Assembly: GCA_023137655.1 (NCBI GenBank)
Contig: JAGLOT010000030.1
Location: 1-7,004, forward strand
Length of the DNA: 7,004 nucleotides
DNA from: Nanobdellota archaeon
GTDB taxonomy: Archaea; Nanobdellota; Nanobdellia; Woesearchaeales; BS150m-G63
Reading direction: 5' to 3'
Shown here: positions 5,790 through 7,004 of the stretch, one piece after another
Position numbering within the stretch: position 1 is the stretch's first letter
Layout: each line of letters begins with the position of its first letter
Position numbers and translations under genes: made by a program
Notes under the pieces: generated by a model
Seen by the model: only the letters and a program-made list of their open reading frames with translations
Told to the model about the DNA's origin: nothing
Databases searched by the model: none

Positions 5790-5796
5790 ACTAATC

Positions 5797-5842
5797 TCGT
5801 TCTCCAGAAGCGAAATTCTGGGTTTGAATCACAGTAGCCCCA
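5797..5842 (+). pseudogene. tRNA-Trp(CCA)-like 3' portion, positions 27-73
   Basis: These 46 bases fold as the last two-thirds of a tRNA-Trp. The anticodon arm is TCGTT, CTCCAGA, AGCGA (5797-5813): five pairs, one of them T-G, around a textbook Trp loop with T33, anticodon CCA and G37. A 4-base variable loop AATT follows. The T arm is CTGGG, TTTGAAT, CACAG (5818-5834) with one G-A mismatch and T in place of the near-invariant C56. The acceptor strand TAGCCCC and discriminator A (5835-5842) follow. A73 is usual for archaeal Trp. There is no acceptor 5' strand or D arm directly upstream. It may be a decayed tRNA, a 3' half joined in trans, or the 3' exon of a gene whose 5' exon is 5636-5663; that combination gives 74 bases, a normal size. 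A T5 run at 5846-5850 follows. Confidence 0.6.
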
Positions 5843-5845
5843 CTC

Positions 5846-5850
5846 TTTTT
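5846..5850 (+). terminator. Possible T-run terminator of the tRNA locus
   Basis: Five T residues come three bases after the second tRNA-like segment, followed by AAAATAAAAG. Archaeal transcription often ends at T-runs without a hairpin. The first tRNA end is followed only by TTATTTTA, so transcription may run through both segments. The evidence is weak in such AT-rich DNA. Confidence 0.3.
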
Positions 5851-5865
5851 AAAATAAAAGAAAAA

Positions 5866-5874
5866 TACTTAAAT
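5866..5874 (+). promoter_or_regulatory. TATA-like box for the 258-residue gene
   Basis: TACTTAAAT is centred 27 bases before ATG 5897. The sequence is a looser match than the other boxes, but the spacing is right for a leaderless message. No Shine-Dalgarno-like sequence precedes the ATG. Confidence 0.45.
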
Positions 5875-5896
5875 CTCCTTATTTTTATTTTTATTT

Positions 5897-6673
5897 ATGG
5901 CAAGAAATATTGAGCTTTTAGATCCAAAATTCGGTGTAGAATGGAGGGATAGAAACAGAAAATGGAGAATTAAAAAAATTCTTAAATATTTAAATGACGA
6001 AGAATTAGTGCCAAGTTCTATAGAGGAATTACAAAAAGTAAAATTAATTTTAGATCATTTAAGACAATATAATGAAGATTCAAATAAAGCATTTAATTTT
6101 AATTGGACTATTGATAAAATTAATGCCCTCATTTCAAATGTTTTAGGAAATGTTGTTAGAACAAAAGATATTGCAGGTACAATAATCCATTATACATCAC
6201 ATAAAAATTGGAAACTAATTAAAGAATCAGGATTTTTACTCGCAAAAACACGCCCAAATGAAGCTTCTGATATAGTAAAATTATCACCTAGAGTAAGTTC
6301 TATTGTTCAAAATGATGCTTATCTTGTAGGTATACCTGGTGGTGCCGAAGATAATTGGAAAAAATATAAGATGATGGAAAGTCTTCGTGGCCATACAGGT
6401 GGAGAAGTTATATTAAGGGTTCAAATATTAAATCCCTCAATGTCTTTTGTAAGAGATCATATATATTTTTCTGATAAAAGATTAATAGATAAATATGGAG
6501 AAGAATTCTATAAAAATATGGGCAAGCTTCCAGATGATGACCCTCGAATAATTAAAGAAGCCCAATTATATCTAGAATCAACTATTCCTTTAAATGAATA
6601 TAAGGGAAATTATTCTGTGCCAGAAATTTGGTTAGCACAAACAACTCCAATAGATAAATTAACAAAACTATAA
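5897..6673 (+). CDS. Unfamiliar protein, possible ADP-ribosyltransferase-like fold
   Basis: No family is certain for this 258-residue protein. Residues 1-85 are charged and helical. The rest resembles the small ADP-ribosyltransferase (ART) fold of DarT, KptA/Tpt1 and related toxins. IIHYTSHKNWKLIKESGFLLA (96-116) has the family's opening shape: a strand ending in His-x-Thr, a helix, then GF/GL. A central strand EVILRVQIL (170-178) precedes FVRDHIYFS (184-192). Near the C-terminus PEIWLAQTTPIDKL (242-255) looks like the last strand with a catalytic-type Glu243, followed by a short 'P-x-x-x-I/L' tail common in such proteins. Candidate key residues are His98, Tyr190 and Glu243. There is no signal peptide or membrane segment. 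It lies directly beside a broken tRNA locus, a common site for acquired genes, and no antitoxin-like partner is visible. The gene is probable; the function is speculative. Confidence 0.7.
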   Translation: MARNIELLDPKFGVEWRDRNRKWRIKKILKYLNDEELVPSSIEELQKVKLILDHLRQYNEDSNKAFNFNWTIDKINALISNVLGNVVRTKDIAGTIIHYTSHKNWKLIKESGFLLAKTRPNEASDIVKLSPRVSSIVQNDAYLVGIPGGAEDNWKKYKMMESLRGHTGGEVILRVQILNPSMSFVRDHIYFSDKRLIDKYGEEFYKNMGKLPDDDPRIIKEAQLYLESTIPLNEYKGNYSVPEIWLAQTTPIDKLTKL

Positions 6674-6703
6674 TTTTCTATCTTATAAAAATTTAAATAA
6701 AAA

Positions 6704-6708
6704 AGGAG
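6704..6708 (+). promoter_or_regulatory. Shine-Dalgarno site of rocD-like gene
   Basis: AGGAG ends six bases before ATG 6715. It is the only convincing ribosome-binding site in the window and decides against the overlapping in-frame ATG at 6709, which would abut it. A TATA-like TTATAAAA at 6683-6690 would start a message at about 6713 and exclude this site, so the functional start of transcription must lie further upstream or the site is unused. Confidence 0.6.
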
Positions 6709-6714
6709 ATGAAA

Positions 6715-7004
6715 ATGTTGAGCTCAAAAGAAATAATGGATCTGGACAACAAGTATGGCGCACACAATTATCACCCCCTTCCTGTTGTAATAGCAGAAGC
6801 AGAAGGTGTAATGGTAAAAGACCCTGAAGGTAGAGAATATTTTGATTTTCTATCAGCTTACTCAGCTGTGAATCAAGGTCACAGAAACCCAAAAATCATC
6901 AATGCTTTGATGGAACAAGCTAACAAATGTACTTTGACTTCAAGAGCATTCCATAATGACGTAATGGGAAAATTCCTTAAGAAGCTTTGTGAATTTACAG
7001 GTTA
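6715..7004 (+). CDS. rocD: Ornithine aminotransferase-like class III aminotransferase, N-terminal 96 residues
   Basis: Ornithine aminotransferase is a pyridoxal-phosphate enzyme that exchanges the delta-amino group of ornithine with 2-oxoglutarate, linking arginine and proline metabolism. The visible part runs to the window edge. It contains [20 protein letters not shown] (13-32), the signature start of this subfamily, then [20 protein letters not shown] (36-55) and [20 protein letters not shown] (56-75), leading to [21 protein letters not shown] (76-96). The catalytic Lys and cofactor loops lie beyond the edge; full proteins are about 400 residues. ATG 6715 is fixed by the Shine-Dalgarno site. 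By hand count the visible part is about 37.5% GC, against roughly 25% in sample lines of the preceding gene, 41 bases upstream, and it uses more C-ending codons. High expression or acquisition from bacteria could explain this. Other class III aminotransferases are less likely. Confidence 0.9.
   Translation, partial: MLSSKEIMDLDNKYGAHNYHPLPVVIAEAEGVMVKDPEGREYFDFLSAYSAVNQGHRNPKIINALMEQANKCTLTSRAFHNDVMGKFLKKLCEFTG

Noticed and set aside
5652..5837. Open frame of 61 codons across the tRNA locus
   Set aside because: It starts inside the tRNA D arm and runs through both tRNA segments. The coding potential is a side effect of the RNA sequence.
6683..6892. Minus-strand open frame opposite the rocD start
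   Set aside because: It is antisense to a clear aminotransferase, has low-complexity Leu/Ser runs and lacks a promoter.

Overview
This AT-rich window is archaeal. It carries the archaeal/eukaryotic-type ribosomal proteins L44e and S27e, aIF2 alpha, Nop10, a GINS subunit and a PAC2-family protein. Most genes have a TTTATAAA-like box about 26-30 bases before the start codon and no clear Shine-Dalgarno site, as expected for leaderless archaeal transcripts. The small genes and low GC recall DPANN lineages such as Woesearchaeota or Pacearchaeota, but that placement is inference. The DNA itself only shows Archaea.

Positions 1-4052, minus strand: a housekeeping block read right to left. It runs GINS subunit (replication fork), a 199-base spacer with repeats, then a tight run of rpl44e, rps27e, aIF2 alpha and nop10 (ribosome, initiation, rRNA modification), a PAC2 protein and enolase (cut by the left edge). 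Linkage of GINS with L44e/S27e/aIF2 alpha/Nop10 is a known archaeal association of replication and translation genes. The spacer before rpl44e repeats a promoter-like element four times.

Positions 4053-5525: a divergent promoter region, a plus-strand ROK-family protein whose ATP-site and zinc-site signatures are eroded, and a tail-to-tail minus-strand gene of unknown function.

Positions 5526-5896 hold a tRNA locus and no protein gene. A good promoter leads into a tRNA whose acceptor, D and T arms are clear but whose anticodon loop is split by about 40 bases. It is followed 48 bases later by the anticodon arm, T arm and acceptor strand of a tRNA-Trp(CCA), without its own 5' part. The single 5' part can pair with either 3' part. 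This is the most unusual structure in the window.

Positions 5897-7004, plus strand: an unfamiliar 258-residue protein that may have an ADP-ribosyltransferase-like fold, then the start of an ornithine-aminotransferase-like gene (cut by the right edge). The latter has a real Shine-Dalgarno site and higher GC than its neighbour, hinting at a different history.
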